NCBI GenBank assembly: GCA_944472135.2
Contig: OX235263.1
Coordinates: 1,037,517-1,101,516 of the forward strand
Origin: Trichobilharzia regenti
Taxonomy: Eukaryota > Platyhelminthes > Trematoda > Strigeidida > Schistosomatidae
Direction of reading: 5' to 3'
DNA length: 64,000 bases
In this document: positions 1 to 11,968 of the stretch, piece after piece
How positions within the stretch are numbered: the first letter of the stretch is position 1
How the letters are laid out: each line of letters starts with the position of its first letter
Notes under the pieces: generated by a model
What the model saw: only the letters and a program-made list of their open reading frames with translations
Databases searched by the model: none
What the model was told of the DNA's origin: nothing
Made by a program: the position numbers and the translations under genes

Positions 1-624
1 TTTGATAAACTTAAAGCCCTCCTCATACAACGTACCAGTTTGTCGGATGAGAAAAGAATCCAACAATTGCTCACAGGCTGTGAACTAGGCCCACGTAAAC
101 CATCCCAGCTGCTCAGGCACATGCGCCAGTTAATCGGACATCATAAAGTAGACGAGGTAGTGCTGAAACAGATGTGGTTGCAACGTTTACCTAGAAATGT
201 CCAGCAAATTTTAATCATCTCAGGAAAGTCGTATGACTTAGACCAACTAAGTGACATGGCAGATAGTATTTTGGATGTTTTATCCGATAACACCATAAGT
301 CACGTAGCATCTGATAGTGCCACACCGTGTCATTCCACACCCACGGCAGACACACCGATACTCGCCGCCATTGCAGACTTAGCGGCAAGGATTGACAATT
401 TGGAAACTAATAAGTCTGATCGACAAGTCCGGAGACGGAGTTCACAAAGAAGGTCACCATCACGACGACGATCCTTCTCACGACAGCGTTCTTACACGTC
501 TTCTCGGGATAGCAATATATGCTGGTATCACTGGAAGTTTGGACGTCATGCCCTGAAATGTGTAAAACCGTGCAGCTTTAGCGAAGCCAACCAGGCTCAG
601 GGAAACGCCTCAGCCAGACAGTGA
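1..624 (+). CDS. gag: Gag polyprotein, C-terminal part
   Basis: The frame is open from base 1, so the true start lies upstream of the window; the start-like codon at 40 is internal. The N-terminal part carries a helical capsid-like stretch typical of Gypsy Gag ([20 protein letters not shown]). An Arg/Ser-rich region follows (about 453-512), then a nucleocapsid-type finger with spacing C-x2-H-x9-C-x3-C at about 520-575. The finger is the CHCC type known from CsRn1-like elements of flukes rather than the retroviral CCHC type. Gag would package element RNA in cytoplasmic particles. The frame stops at TGA 622-624, whose last base is the first base of the pol ATG. Confidence 0.88.
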   Translation, partial: FDKLKALLIQRTSLSDEKRIQQLLTGCELGPRKPSQLLRHMRQLIGHHKVDEVVLKQMWLQRLPRNVQQILIISGKSYDLDQLSDMADSILDVLSDNTISHVASDSATPCHSTPTADTPILAAIADLAARIDNLETNKSDRQVRRRSSQRRSPSRRRSFSRQRSYTSSRDSNICWYHWKFGRHALKCVKPCSFSEANQAQGNASARQ

Positions 625-3600
625 TGGCGACAGCTGTTACTGGCAAGCAAACAAGTCGCCTCTTCTATGTGAAGGATAAAACTTCAGACACTTTATTCCT
701 GGTAGACACGGGAGCAGAAGTTAGCGTAATCCCTCCTTCACTATCCAGGCGATCTACACGGACACCCGGAAAACTGTCTCTCCGGGCAGCTAACCACACA
801 AGCATACAGACGTATGGAGAGCAATCGCTCATACTGGATCTAGGTTTACGTCGGCGTTTCACATGGATTTTCATAGTAGCCGACGTCAGTCACGCCATCC
901 TCGGAGCAGATTTCTTGAGTAATTTCAACCTGTTAGTTGACGTCAACAATAAAAAACTGATTGATAACAACACCCATCTAAAGATCCATGGAATTATCTC
1001 CAGCTATTCTGTCTATAATATCAGTATTGAAAGACCAGCAGATTGCCCTTTTTCCTCCCTACTTCACCGTTTCCCTAAAATTCTTAAGCCGTCGTACAAC
1101 ATCGAGGACGTCCCTCACACAGTTACTCACAAGATAGTTACTACGGGTCAACCAGTTCGTGCTCGTCCCCGTAGATTACCCCCGGACAAATTGGCAGCAG
1201 CCAAGGCAGAATTTGAACACATGATGCAGCTCGGCATCATCAGACCCTCCAATAGTCCTTGGTCTTCGCCCTTACACATGGTGCCTAAAGCTGATCATGA
1301 TTGGAGGCCATGTGGGGATTACCGACATTTAAACAATGCCACAGTTCCCGACCGTTATCCTATTCCTCATCTTCATGATTTCTCCCTGACATTACACGGA
1401 AAAACCATTTTTTCTAAAGTAGACTTGGTCAGGGCCTATCACCAAATACCAGTTGCCCAAGAGGATATCGAAAAAACGGCCATCATCACACCTTTCGGTT
1501 TGTTTGAATTTCTCCGCATGCCATTTGGCCTAAAGAACGCAGCACAATCCTTCCAACGTTTCATGGATCAGGTCACACAAGGTTTGGACTTTGTATTTGT
1601 ATATATCGATGACGTTTTAATTGCTAGCTCGTCGCCCGAAGAACATACTGATCACCTCACCATCTTATTTCAACGATTTGAGCAATATGGAGTCGTCATT
1701 AACCCCAAAAAGTGCATATTCGGTGTCTCCTCTATACAGTTTCTGGGACACCACATAACCGCGAATGGTATTACGCCTACGGAGGAAAAGATAGAGTCCA
1801 TCAAAAACTTCCCCGAACCAGATTCACTCAAGAAGGTCAGACGTTTTTTGGGGATGTTTAATTTCTACCGGCGTTTCATTCCTTCGTGTGCCTCCATCGT
1901 CCAGCCGTTAACCGACCTCCTTAAAAATGATCCTAAAAAGTTTCAGTGGTCAGCTGAAGCACGCGAATCATTTTGCAACGCAAAAGATGCCTTATCCAGA
2001 GTCACTATGCTATCCCATATCAACCCCGAAGCGTCGCTTATTTTGTGCACAGATGCCTCCCAAGTAGCTGTAGGGGCAGTATTACAACAAAAGATGAAGG
2101 GCGAAGTCACCCCACTCGCATTCTTTTCTAAGAAGTTGGAACCGGCTCAGACACGATACAGCACTTTTGGGAGAGAATTGCTGGCCATATATCTTGCAGT
2201 GAAGCATTTCAGTTACTTACTACAGGGCCGGCATTTCACTATTTTTACTGACCACAAGCCCCTGTGTCATGCTTTCACTACTTCACTTGATAAACACTCC
2301 CCTAGAGAAGCCAGACAGTTGGATTATATCTCCCAATTTTCAACCGACATTCAGTACATCAAAGGGGATGCGAACGTGGTAGCCGATTCTCTTTCAAGAA
2401 GTGACATTAACCAGCTCCAAACGTCGGTAGACATCAGTCTTGATCGTATGGCTCAATTACAACGAGATGACGTTGAACTCCAAACCTGCCGCAGAAACTC
2501 TTCCTTACAACTCAAAGATGTGCCTATCCCCTTATCAGATGCAACCATAGTCTGCGATGTATCTACCGGCACTAATCGTCCATTTGTCCCTCTCAGTTGC
2601 CGAAAAGCATTGTTCGAACATTTACATTCGCTTTCCCACCCTGGAGTACGCGCCACGGTCAGGCTGATCAGCGAACGCTTCGTGTGGCCTAAAATGAACT
2701 CTGACATTCGGAGATGGGCACGAGAATGTATCCAATGCCAATGCTCCAAAGTACACCGCCACACTATTACAACCCCGAAGACGTTTAAATTACCCGAAAG
2801 GAGATTTCAGCATATCCATATAGATATCGTGGGACCATTGCCAACATCAAGGGGATATACACATATCCTGACAGCGATTGATAGATTTACTCGTTGGGCT
2901 ATTGCATGCCCCTTAAACGACATATCTGCTGAAAACGTTGCTTTAGTTTTTCTCGACCGTTGGGTGTCAAACTACGGTGTACCAACTACTATTACATCCG
3001 ACCGCGGTCCTCAATTCCAATCGACACTCTTTCGCGAACTGACGAGACTTCTGGGAGTGAAACATATCTCCACAACAGCCTATCATCCGGCAGCGAATGG
3101 TCTAGTGGAAAGATTCCACAGACAACTGAAAAGCTCCCTGATGGCGCAGAATGATACATCTAAGTGGAGTGAATACTTACCTTTGATTTTACTTGGTATC
3201 CGATCTACTATCAAAGAAGATTTAGGATGTACACCGGCTCAACTTGTCTATGGCACCAACCTAACCTTGCCTGGACAGCTAGTCCCCTCAGCCGATTCCA
3301 CAGACGTGAACATTGCCGACTTCACTAACCGATTAACTAGACAAATGCTTCAACTTCAACCAACAGCACCTCGACAATCTCCCCGAAGAGATCAGATCAA
3401 CAAACATCTACAAACTTGCAAATTCGTCTTCATTCGAGTCGACGCCATCAGAAAAGGATTGCAACCTCCATACGAAGGACCCTTTCAAGTTATTAAACGT
3501 TCAGACAAACACTTTACCGTGAACAAGAATGGAAAACGAGAGACTATTTCCATTGATCGAATCAAACCCGCATACACCGACAACGACTTCGAATCTACAT

Positions 3601-3734
3601 CGGCAACTGCGCAATCAAATAATCAAACATCCGATTCCACTCCACCGGCACCAAGTCTTATCCTCCCTCCATATCAAACACGTAGTGGTCGGCAAATCAG
3701 TAAACCGGCTCGCTACGTTCATTTTGAGGACTAA
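624..3734 (+). CDS. pol: Pol polyprotein: protease, reverse transcriptase, RNase H, integrase
   Basis: One open frame of about 1036 codons from the ATG at 624. Domains in order: aspartic protease with D-T-G near residue 28; RT with conserved [10 protein letters not shown] near 268 and the catalytic YIDD near 327; RNase H with TDAS near 475, a catalytic Glu in FGRELLAIY and an Asp in FTDHKPL; integrase with an HHCC zinc-binding region near 667-710; and an integrase core with Asp in HIDIVGP, Asp in [10 protein letters not shown] and Glu in VERFHRQL. This is a complete set of catalytic residues. Pol lies in the -1 frame relative to gag and overlaps its stop as TGATG, so expression may use termination-reinitiation or frameshifting. 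The C-terminus ends in a basic tail, and I see no chromodomain. Confidence 0.95.
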   Translation: MATAVTGKQTSRLFYVKDKTSDTLFLVDTGAEVSVIPPSLSRRSTRTPGKLSLRAANHTSIQTYGEQSLILDLGLRRRFTWIFIVADVSHAILGADFLSNFNLLVDVNNKKLIDNNTHLKIHGIISSYSVYNISIERPADCPFSSLLHRFPKILKPSYNIEDVPHTVTHKIVTTGQPVRARPRRLPPDKLAAAKAEFEHMMQLGIIRPSNSPWSSPLHMVPKADHDWRPCGDYRHLNNATVPDRYPIPHLHDFSLTLHGKTIFSKVDLVRAYHQIPVAQEDIEKTAIITPFGLFEFLRMPFGLKNAAQSFQRFMDQVTQGLDFVFVYIDDVLIASSSPEEHTDHLTILFQRFEQYGVVINPKKCIFGVSSIQFLGHHITANGITPTEEKIESIKNFPEPDSLKKVRRFLGMFNFYRRFIPSCASIVQPLTDLLKNDPKKFQWSAEARESFCNAKDALSRVTMLSHINPEASLILCTDASQVAVGAVLQQKMKGEVTPLAFFSKKLEPAQTRYSTFGRELLAIYLAVKHFSYLLQGRHFTIFTDHKPLCHAFTTSLDKHSPREARQLDYISQFSTDIQYIKGDANVVADSLSRSDINQLQTSVDISLDRMAQLQRDDVELQTCRRNSSLQLKDVPIPLSDATIVCDVSTGTNRPFVPLSCRKALFEHLHSLSHPGVRATVRLISERFVWPKMNSDIRRWARECIQCQCSKVHRHTITTPKTFKLPERRFQHIHIDIVGPLPTSRGYTHILTAIDRFTRWAIACPLNDISAENVALVFLDRWVSNYGVPTTITSDRGPQFQSTLFRELTRLLGVKHISTTAYHPAANGLVERFHRQLKSSLMAQNDTSKWSEYLPLILLGIRSTIKEDLGCTPAQLVYGTNLTLPGQLVPSADSTDVNIADFTNRLTRQMLQLQPTAPRQSPRRDQINKHLQTCKFVFIRVDAIRKGLQPPYEGPFQVIKRSDKHFTVNKNGKRETISIDRIKPAYTDNDFESTSATAQSNNQTSDSTPPAPSLILPPYQTRSGRQISKPARYVHFED

Positions 3735-4197
3735 CAAAAGAAAAATAATTAAAAATTATTATTATCTTTTTCGTTTAGACATTATCATCATGACCGTTAG
3801 TATTTCGTCGTAAACTTTGATGTTACTATCACTATTATTTATTTATATGTACCTCACCGAAAAAACAGGTAGTGTCCTTTCCAAAAACTATTGATCTTTA
3901 ATCCATATTTTTTTTAATGTTTCTTTCCCCTCCTTAATTACTGTGTATTTACATATTTTTCTTTATACATTAAAAATCTATGTTCATGGTTAGTGCAAAT
4001 TTAAGTGACATGACTTTCTATTTCAATTTTTATTGCTGAACTTATTGTATATGCTTTCAGACTTTACATGATTCACATACCTTCTCGCGTTTATGCATGT
4101 TGTAATATATCCCTATTTTTATCCAAAAGTTGCTATTACTATTATTATTTACTTCATAGTTTTACGTATCATTTTCCGGTTGTCTCTCCGGACCTCT

Positions 4198-4206
4198 AGG
4201 GGGGAG
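4198..4206 (+). other. Polypurine tract of the Gypsy element
   Basis: AGGGGGGAG lies four bases before the 3' LTR, the expected place for the plus-strand primer. The preceding 3735-4197 is AT-rich and has no supportable gene. Confidence 0.6.
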
Positions 4207-4209
4207 CCG

Positions 4210-4702
4210 TGTTGAGTACGTAACAATGTGATTGTACACTTTTTAGGTACTTGTATAAATTCGAGATATTGTACATAATTTTTGTTTAAATCGCTTCTTG
4301 TTGAAATATACATAATTTCCGTGTACGATTGAAAAATACACTCTGCTGTTGGAGACTTCGTCTTCTCCCTGGTCACCTCTACTTACTTGCTCCACTCACA
4401 CCGTGTTGTAACTTTGGATTTATTGTAGGAGCCTACTACTTTCATCCGAAGACATTTCTACAACCGGAACACAGCAGCTACAGCAGACGCAGTCCAAACA
4501 GTTAACGTGCCTGTGGATTATATAATTAATTTGTAGCCGAGGACTTACACTTTATAACCAAGTAATCCTTTTTGTTGCTATAACTCGTCACTGTATTTTT
4601 GGTAATATATTGTGATTTAACACTCCACTGACTTGGATTATTACTTTTATACTTGGAATGTTAGTGAACTCTAATATTAGTCCCCTACACAGATACTCAA
4701 CA
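4210..4702 (+). repeat. 3' LTR of the Gypsy element
   Basis: About 493 bp bounded by perfect 8-base inverted termini, TGTTGAGT at the start and ACTCAACA at the end. A TATA-like TATAAAT lies near 4254. The start follows the purine tract directly. The 5' LTR is outside the window, so the two LTRs cannot be compared for age. Confidence 0.8.
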
Positions 4703-4944
4703 CTCTTCTTCACCATCTAGGAAGATATGTCCCACTTATGTCAATTGTCTCTAATTTCTTATCATAATTAACAACTTACGACCGATTTTGACACTCTGTG
4801 TACATTGTGTCAACAGACTTTTACAAGGTTTCTGGTTGAAATATTGTATGTTAAACGCATTTCATTCTAAAGAACCATTAAAAACAACGTAAAGTAATCT
4901 AATTACAACAACACGGTGACTAATATATGTGTAAAACTTGGGCA

Positions 4945-4990
4945 CTCCATACTTGTACCAAAAATACGGTGTGGAATCAAGCTGTAATAA
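4945..4990 (+). repeat. 3' tail of SINE-A
   Basis: Only the last part of the common tRNA-headed SINE-A is present (TCCATACTTGTACCAAAAAT, then a GGTGTGGAATCAAGCTGTAA-type end). 4703-4944 shows nothing recognisable. Confidence 0.7.
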
Positions 4991-5029
4991 GAAAAAAGAT
5001 AAAATAAAATAAATAAATAAGTAATTCCA

Positions 5030-5757
5030 TATTAGTTTGTTTATTAGATATATCACACAGTGAAACAGTATTACTGTTTACTGGATGACACAGTTTCAAA
5101 CAAAATTTATTGTTCATAATCATATCAATTGTAATCACACGACTTTGAAACTTGAGTTTTATAGTTTTCTTTCTTTTCCCCTATTTGTCGTCATAGGGTA
5201 GTAGAATTTTCCAGAAGTTCGAGTGAACAGGTGTTGAATCATTTCTATTACGTGTATTTGCAGTTGATTCGATAAACAAAGCTACTGTTATCAATCTCTC
5301 TCTCCACCCTGCTCTTGAATTAGTTTTTAAAACTGTCATCCTATCCCATTCACCCTATTTTATGGTTGATTGTGTGTAATTGCATGTAGTGCTATAGCTG
5401 AACAATTCTCTAGATTTCCCACCATATTCGGGTAAACCAATCTAGATTTTGCTAGGTTTTTACGTTCGGCTAGTCTAACTTCCCCTGTTCTACTAGTTTG
5501 ACCTATGTATTTGACCTGACAATCAACTGCAAATACATGTAATAGGAATGATTCAACACCTGTCCACCCAGACAAAATTCTACTACCCCTATGACGACAA
5601 ATAGGACAGGACAAAGAAAACTATAAAATTCAAGTTTCGAAGTCGTGCGATTATAATTGATGAAATGATTATGAAAAATAATGAATTGTGTTCGAAACTG
5701 TGTCATCCAGTACATAATACTGTTTCACTGTGTGATGCATCTAATAAACAAACTATT
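5030..5757 (-). mobile_element. Penelope-like element fragment with inverted copy of its 3' UTR
   Basis: The minus strand of 5360-5550 encodes a GIY-YIG-type C-terminus (VKYIGQTSRTGEVRLAERKN) typical of Penelope-like elements. Its 3' untranslated region lies at 5030-5350 (minus sense). The same 3' UTR sequence appears again, inverted, at 5515-5757, joined directly to the 5' side of the coding remnant. The two flanks are reverse complements with scattered differences. No intact frame spans the element. Confidence 0.75.
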
Positions 5758-6261
5758 ATGGAAACACGATAACTGCTGATTTCAGTTTCAATCAGCTGAT
5801 AGCTGCAGTTGTCAGTCTCTAACCACCTAGTAACTAACAACAGAGTTTCTAAAATCTAGTGCATTGCTGAGTCCCTACATCAGCCTTCTACTCGGTTTCA
5901 ACTTCTGCGAGTGTGAACGTCTGATTGACTTTTCCTCTACGATGAAATTGAGTGTTTTTATTGAGTACATTCATTTTTGTTGTTGTTGTTGTCTATCTTT
6001 CCTATCGAATTTTATTCCCCAGACTGCTGTCAGTCTCTTCATATTTTCTATTTCCTATGCCATATAATATTTTATGGTTGCCGACTAATTTCATTGTCAA
6101 GAGTGTGTCTCCTAAAGCAGAAAGTATGGGTTTCTCTAAACTCTCCTTCCAAGTCAATTAAGGCCGATAGCATTCCATGGTGTGCTCATATTCGGCTTCA
6201 GAGTTCAGCTTGCCACACGACAACGAGAAGCTAGTTTCGAAACATTGGTATGTAAAACCTG
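5758..6261. other. No recognisable feature
   Basis: AT-rich unique-looking sequence with short unrelated open frames and a (TTG)n tract near 5977-5990. Nothing supportable. Confidence 0.5.
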
Positions 6262-6450
6262 GATAGGTTGAGGAAGAAACAGTGTGTAGAACTTCCGGTA
6301 GAGGGCAACCCAACCAAACTGAAGCATTGGGTATTGTCGGTTCAAATCTCAGATTGGGGACATTAGTTCCTTCAGGTTGCAAATACAGCTTGCTAACTGG
6401 TGGTGGTCAACAAGCACGAAACCTAGGTCGAAGCCTTCCTCTCCCTGTGT
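6262..6450 (+). repeat. Degenerate tRNA-headed SINE-B
   Basis: A box-B-like GGTTCAAATCT near 6340 is followed by the body and tail seen better at 48085-48300 (TTCCTTCAGG, then GCTAACTGGTGG and AGCACGAAACCT). The hammerhead-like core is badly eroded here. Confidence 0.5.
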
Positions 6451-7880
6451 CTGTTTTCGACATAGAACTTTCCATCGATTTGCAGCAGTTCAAGTCGCCA
6501 CACTCCATGCAGCACACAGATCAAGAGAACAAAGTAGAAGAAATGCATAAAAGAGACAGTAAACAGAGGTGTGAGACAAAGGAATAGTAATAACGAAGAA
6601 CAATATAGTTTCATTGGAAATCAGAAGTCACAAGGAGTGGATGCATCTGCGCCAGCCATCACCGAGAACGACTTTGAGCCATATAACCACCGATTGTCTC
6701 CAGCCTTCATTGGATTTTACCGTCCCGAGGACCTCAACTAGTCAGGAAGTCTACACTTTCCTACGTGGCTGACTGGCTTAAACTAACTGTCGTGGATTTC
6801 ATTGACTGGTGGAGCCATATTTTGGTTTGACCGCCGCTAGCTCTTTTCCAGCCTGACCCTATGTCAGCTAACATTACCCGTCGAGGAAGACGATGACAAG
6901 GGATGCATGCGTAACATATGTCCTAACCATCTCAGTCGATGTAAGTTTACAACCTCGTCGATTGATTTCCCCTCCTTACGTAGCACTCGACCGATACATA
7001 ACCTCAATATTTCTCACCCTACTATACCACTTAACACAGGTGATAGAACGCAAGCACCTATGATCAAAGAGAGCTAGTCATTTCATATCTTCCACTCTCA
7101 ATGGCCAGGTCTCACAGCTAGCCATAAAGGAGGACGGAGTGAACTGCTGAGCAGTACACCCGCCCTTTGGTCGATAGCCAGTCCGACATCACGTCTACGC
7201 CAGAAACGGCGTAAACTGGCATGTACAAAACTAGCCTTCTGTCTCCGCTCTGAGATTTCGTTAGCCATCAACTTGCTGGCGGTGGCTGATGCAACTTTCC
7301 AATTAAGTGAAGCGGTCAACCTGCTCTACCATTTCACTTTCTATTTCTAAACTAGAAGTCAGTGTAATCCCGTAACATCATCTTACATTTGACAGCATGA
7401 GCAAATCCCATGCCAAACATTCGTAGGTCGCAGCTCAAAGTGTTCAGAAGACGCTGCTCTATTTTGTCAGCGTCCTCGCCTAGAAGCCTGCCTGCCGATT
7501 GTCTCCAACCATCTAATATATTATTATTACTATTGTGTAGAATCGCACACGGCTTTATCTAGTAAAACTAATTATCTATGAAAATAAAGAAGAGATTTAT
7601 CAGAAATGTTTCCGTGATTTTCAGTTTGTCAACCTTACTGTTACGATGTTTTCAGCTCTAAGAGTATTAAGATGCGGGTGAAAAGATAACTGTCATAACC
7701 ATTTGTAGCAGCAGTAGTAGTCGTATTTTGCGATGACCGAATTTCTGGAATTCAACCAAAAACACACAGAGAGGGATGAATTTAGGAATTTGTATCTGGC
7801 GGAATTCGAACTATCAATTCATATAAGAAATATATCAACAAACAACAGTAAGTATTTAAACAATACAGAGATACAAATTG
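6451..7880. other. Intergenic; two SINE-B tail scraps
   Basis: Short matches to the SINE-B tail (CCGATTGTCTCCA) occur near 6690 and 7495. Otherwise I see no gene, RNA or repeat structure. The open frames here have no family signature. Confidence 0.4.
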
Positions 7881-8150
7881 TCAATCACCACATCCGCCAC
7901 ATGTCGAATGTCTCCTTGAGAATTTATAATGATGTCTCTGTTTGTTTGCAAATCGCTGCGGTCTACTAACTGATTCTGCGATATTATTTTCATCAGTATC
8001 ATCTGGACTTATTTCTGAGTTATCTACAAAATCAGTATTAGTTGCGGAATCATTAAAATTATAATCGGAACGACCTACTTCATTTATTTTCACTTGATCC
8101 AGGTGTCTGTTATGAACTGAATGATCTTCGATGTCTAATATCTTCACCAT
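7881..8150 (-). pseudogene. Possible retroelement polyprotein C-terminus
   Basis: An 89-residue frame, acidic in the middle and basic near the end, finishing in SRRHSTCGGCGD. Short basic tails ending in Cys/Gly are common at the C-termini of trematode LTR-element polyproteins, but no catalytic domain is left to confirm it. It could also be a chance frame. Confidence 0.25.
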
Positions 8151-8567
8151 TCAATTTCCCATTTTTTGTAGTATGATTCTAACAGAAGGTCTATAGTCAT
8201 TTCTTCTATAATAAGGTACATCAGAAGTTTTCTGAGAATTCGAGATTTGAATAGCTTAGCAGGACTTTCATGGGTACTTGTATGCTCCGCATTGCGATAT
8301 TGAAGTAGGAAGTTACCTACACATCTATCTAGCTCATTAAAATTCTTAGGACTCGTTGATGCTATGGCAATAACACAGTGTGGAAAATAATATTTGGTTC
8401 TACAAAGACTCAGGTGAAGGTTTGTTTTTATATCTAAAATTCCATCAACTTCATTTTACGGGGTACACCCACAGTGTATTTATTATTTGTAAAGGCCTTT
8501 CTTGTTCCATATTTTCTAACATTTCATCGTTAGTTAAAAAGTCAATTTATATTTTATATTTTATTAT
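8151..8567. other. No recognisable feature
   Basis: AT-rich sequence without a supportable gene or repeat. Confidence 0.5.
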
Positions 8568-8740
8568 AGCTTGACTCCACACAGTGTTTTTGACACAAGT
8601 ATGGAATTTTCAGCATTTGATATAGGTAGCCCAAATTTTGCAGACCGGCCATTGATATCGGGTGTGCGTCAGCCGGGGATCGAACCCCAGACCATATGCA
8701 TGGTCGGCGGGTGTCCTAACTGCTGTCCCACCGACGCACA
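8568..8740 (-). repeat. SINE-A, near full length
   Basis: The minus strand starts with a tRNA-like head (GTGCGTCGGTGGGACAGCAG; box-B-like GGTTCGATCCC), then a short body and the TCCATACTTGTG...CAAGCT tail. The head is Pol III promoter-like. Confidence 0.8.
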
Positions 8741-9254
8741 TACTATCGAATTGACTATCTCAGATGTATAGACAATTAGGAATGAGATACTTTAATTTTC
8801 TCACAGTATGAACAGTATTGAGAGGAGAGAGTATACTCTATTTCGGCTTCAGTTTATCTCCTCACTTTCTTTTCTGCGTCCTGTATTGTTTTGAATAGTG
8901 GAGATCAGTTGGATATTTTGATTCTCCTTAGGTGATAGTCACTGTTGTGTGATTTTGTAATGCGCACTTTGCTAATTGCTGTGATGAATAAAGATGTAAC
9001 ATTTGCCTATTACCTTTTTTGATACATCTTCAAGGCTAGTTGCTAAGTATAGTGTGTTGAGACTGGTTAATTGTTGTGGTGGCTGTCAGGGATTACGATT
9101 ACCCTTTGGTCGCTATGTATTTCTCCAGTTGTCGTTGTACATGCGATATTTTATGCATCAATATTTTTCACCTATGTAGTTTAATATTCCGTCTTTTCTG
9201 CGAATTAACTGTGGTAAGCTTTGACGATACTGGGTGCTAATTATTATTAGTATT
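8741..9254. other. No recognisable feature
   Basis: AT-rich sequence with no supportable gene. Confidence 0.5.
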
Positions 9255-9970
9255 GTAGTTATTCCTTAACTTCTAGTGGAACATCTGGCTTCAGATGCAC
9301 TTCTCCATTGTCTTTGGTTCTCTTCTAAAGTTTTCACTTGCCTCCACGTCTGCCCACATGCTTTCATCTCCTCTTCACATCACCTCCTCCAAGTCACCCT
9401 TGCACTGACGACCAAGTCGCCGCTTCCCATTCAGTTGGGTTCCACTCTCAGGCTTGTCTAGTGATGTCACTTGATGGTTTGTCTCCTCAGAGTATGGCCA
9501 GCCAATCCACCTCCATTTTTTCCTGCTTATTTGTCGCACAATCGGTTCTTGGTTGGTTGGTTCGCTCATTGTCAGAGATCCCTGTTGCTGGTCTTTCCTG
9601 GCCGGCCATCTCATCTTGAGTGATGTTGAGCGAAGACAACTGTTAATGGTTTGTAGTTTGTTTGAGATGCTCTTTATGATGCAACAAGTGTACTAAGTAG
9701 CACTGACTTCACATCGGAGTTGAAAATCTGGATCTTATTTTTGATGCTTAGCGCTGGTGATCGCCTCCACACAAACTTGAGAGTAATGAAAGCTTTCTTG
9801 CTTCCCCGATCTTTGCTTTGATGCTATCCTCATCAGTTCCGTCCGTCTGCAGTTGTAACGAAGCTCACAGGTAGGTAAAGGAGTTTGCATCTTTCAGGTT
9901 CCTGCCATTTACGCTGGCTGATTGTTGTCTGTTGTTGCTGTTGCTGTTGGTGTTGGCCAGGGTACTAATT
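9255..9970 (-). mobile_element. RTE-clade (SR2-like) non-LTR element, 3' end fragment
   Basis: The minus strand matches the region downstream of RT in the RTE copy at 57.2-57.8 kb and the fragments at 20.5-21.3 and 32.4-32.8 kb, including the tail that reads TCCACTAG before the end. It contains stops and frame breaks. It is a typical 5'-truncated insertion. Confidence 0.7.
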
Positions 9971-10690
9971 AGCACAATTTTTTAAAAACGTCATCACAAG
10001 TAATCAGTGTGAGTGAAAATAACATAGATAGATAGGTGAAACATTCCGTGACATTATGCAAAGACGACATTTCCTTAGAGTTGAGAATGCACTTAAAGAC
10101 ATTCAGGAAGTTAGATCTTTTAAAACTGCTTGTATTATGTATCTATCGCATACACCAAGTTCACCCTTAGAGATAAAAAACGAGAGAAGAGGAATATAAG
10201 TATACGGATGTTGCCTATAAATGCACTTCTACAGAGAGAGAGAGAGAGAGATGTGCATGGCAAGGCCTGAAACTGAGGATTAGGTCCTGAAGGAAACTGT
10301 ATTATGTATTCTTCGGTACTAAAGTCGGGAACTGGCGTTGTGCTGTGAATTTAATCTGTATTACTTGTAGAAATGCCGATGCAGAATGTCATCTTTCAGT
10401 TACTTAAATCCTATAGGAAGCTGAAGGAGTTTCATTCGTATGAAGACATCTGAAATTCACTAACACGCATCTGTGTTTGGCGACGTATTAATTAACAAAT
10501 AGTGCTGCATAACAGCTTCCAGAGGTTGTGGTTATTGATTCTGGATACAGCATCAACAAGGGAAAGTAAACTAATTCATCCACTAATAACCATTTAGGTA
10601 TTCTTTGTTCCAGTTTTTGACACCGAATAACTTTGAACATGAGGGCTCATTTCTATAAGCCTTTCTTGAAAGTAATTCACCTAAAACATG
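9971..10690. other. Intergenic with a short (GA)n tract
   Basis: A GA microsatellite lies at about 10231-10250. No gene is visible. Confidence 0.5.
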
Positions 10691-10755
10691 AAACCACTGC
10701 CAGGTTTTCCAATGGTTTTCTAACTAACGCAAGTAATAACTAATTCCTCCAACCT
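10691..10755 (+). repeat. 3' tail of an Sm-alpha-like element
   Basis: Matches the end of the element at 12455-12655 (CCAGGTTTTCC, then ATTCCTCCAA). The tRNA-like head and hammerhead are absent. Confidence 0.5.
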
Positions 10756-11065
10756 ATCAAATAAAACTCCCCACAAAATAAAAACATGATGTTGAATATT
10801 TATTGAAAGAAATCGAAACATAAAAAGAGGGGGAGATATAAAAATAACAGAATAAAACATGCAGAGAAATAGAGATAGAGAATGCAAGAGATCTCTTCTA
10901 CAAATCCGCGTAGAATTACTTCATACACACATCCATTGTCTGAAAAATATATTCATCAATATTACAGCTGAATGCCTGTCTCACTGCGGTGAAGAAAACA
11001 ATCACCATAGCGACAACGATAAGAAGAAGACGAATAATAGGAGGGAGATGACGTCTTGTCACACC

Positions 11066-11583
11066 TCACTTGTCTCTGCAATCACCACTGAAACACTGCT
11101 TGCTACAACAATCCTCATCACGCTGACATGGAGATTTCGATTCAAGACATCCTTTGACACACCAACCAACAATCGGGTGGAACAGCTTACACACGCGGGG
11201 TGGACAACACTGTTTCGATCTGCTCGGAACACAGAAGCGTCCGAGTGTGACACACTGCTCGTCATCGCCTGAAATGAACACACAGATAGAGACGAAGTGA
11301 GAGATAGTGAGGGTGAGATGACACTGATTCACAGTGAATTCGTCATTGTCAACACACATGTCATACATCCCATACACACATGTAACACATGTGATATGCA
11401 TTACAAAACGTGCAAACAATGAGAAATTCAATCAGATCTTGTCAATCATCGCTTCGTCGACATCATCATCAAAAATAGTTATCAGATTCATAATCATAAC
11501 CACCAAACCACTAACTCACCATGAACAGCAACATTGTAGAATGTGATGAGAACGAACAAGCCAAATAGCAGAGAGGATTTCAT
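11066..11583 (-). CDS. Secreted 12-cysteine double-knottin-like protein, subfamily I, gene A
   Basis: Two coding exons on the minus strand: exon 1 11583-11520 (64 nt) and exon 2 11268-11066 (203 nt). They are separated by a 251-bp intron with GT donor (CATG|GTGAGT) and AG acceptor (TTTCAG|G), phase 1. The product is 88 residues. Exon 1 encodes a hydrophobic signal peptide of about 21 residues starting MKSSLLFGLF. Exon 2 encodes two successive knottin-like patterns: C-x6-C-x7-CC-x4-C-x9-C, then x3, then C-x6-C-x5-CC-x3-C-x4-C, ending RDK. All 12 cysteines are present. The pattern suggests a disulfide-rich secreted peptide. The family resembles cystine-knot proteins, but I cannot name a homologue and the role is unknown. 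A TATA box lies upstream. The flanks match the P2 palindrome arms. Confidence 0.85.
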
Positions 11584-11653
11584 CTTCTTTCTTCTAAGAA
11601 CTCGGCTGAGAATCTTCTCCCACTCACTGTATCTCTCACAACTACCACACACG

Positions 11654-11661
11654 CTTTTATA
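11654..11661 (-). promoter_or_regulatory. TATA box of gene A
   Basis: TATAAAAG on the minus strand, about 70 bases before the ATG. It is conserved in sequence and position at every subfamily I first exon in the window. Confidence 0.7.
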
Positions 11662-11968
11662 CTTGTTTCTTTGTCAGCAAAATCTGAGGGTGCATGTATT
11701 TGATGTGTGATGGTTTGGCTTGAGTCACGATTTGTTACGCTTATTCTGAATGACTGACGCCCGTTGACACAATTTCTTAGTCAAGTGTAATATTCACTAT
11801 CACATGCTTCGTTATCTATCACGCAATTTCCAATCCGATCTGATGTGATTTCCTCACATCCATTTGTAATTACGTATACGAATTTCGTATATCAGATATT
11901 ATGCCTTTCGATTTTTATCAATCCCTCTAAAGTTGAAGTGTCTGCACAGTCATCGAATACCTAACTAT

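Larger units (their letters stand above)
1..4702 (+). mobile_element. Ty3/Gypsy LTR retrotransposon, CsRn1/Boudicca-like, 5' part outside window
   Basis: The window opens inside gag. It continues through an overlapping pol frame, a non-coding stretch at 3735-4197, a purine tract and a complete 3' LTR. The order protease, RT, RNase H, integrase is the Ty3/Gypsy order, and the Gag C-x2-H-x9-C-x3-C finger resembles that of the CsRn1/Boudicca group of trematodes. No env-like frame lies between pol and the LTR. All visible coding sequence is free of stops and frameshifts, so this copy is young compared with every other element here. Confidence 0.9.

Noticed and set aside
3735..4197. An env gene between pol and the 3' LTR
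   Set aside because: Only AT-rich sequence with short frames is present. No signal peptide or membrane segment is supportable.
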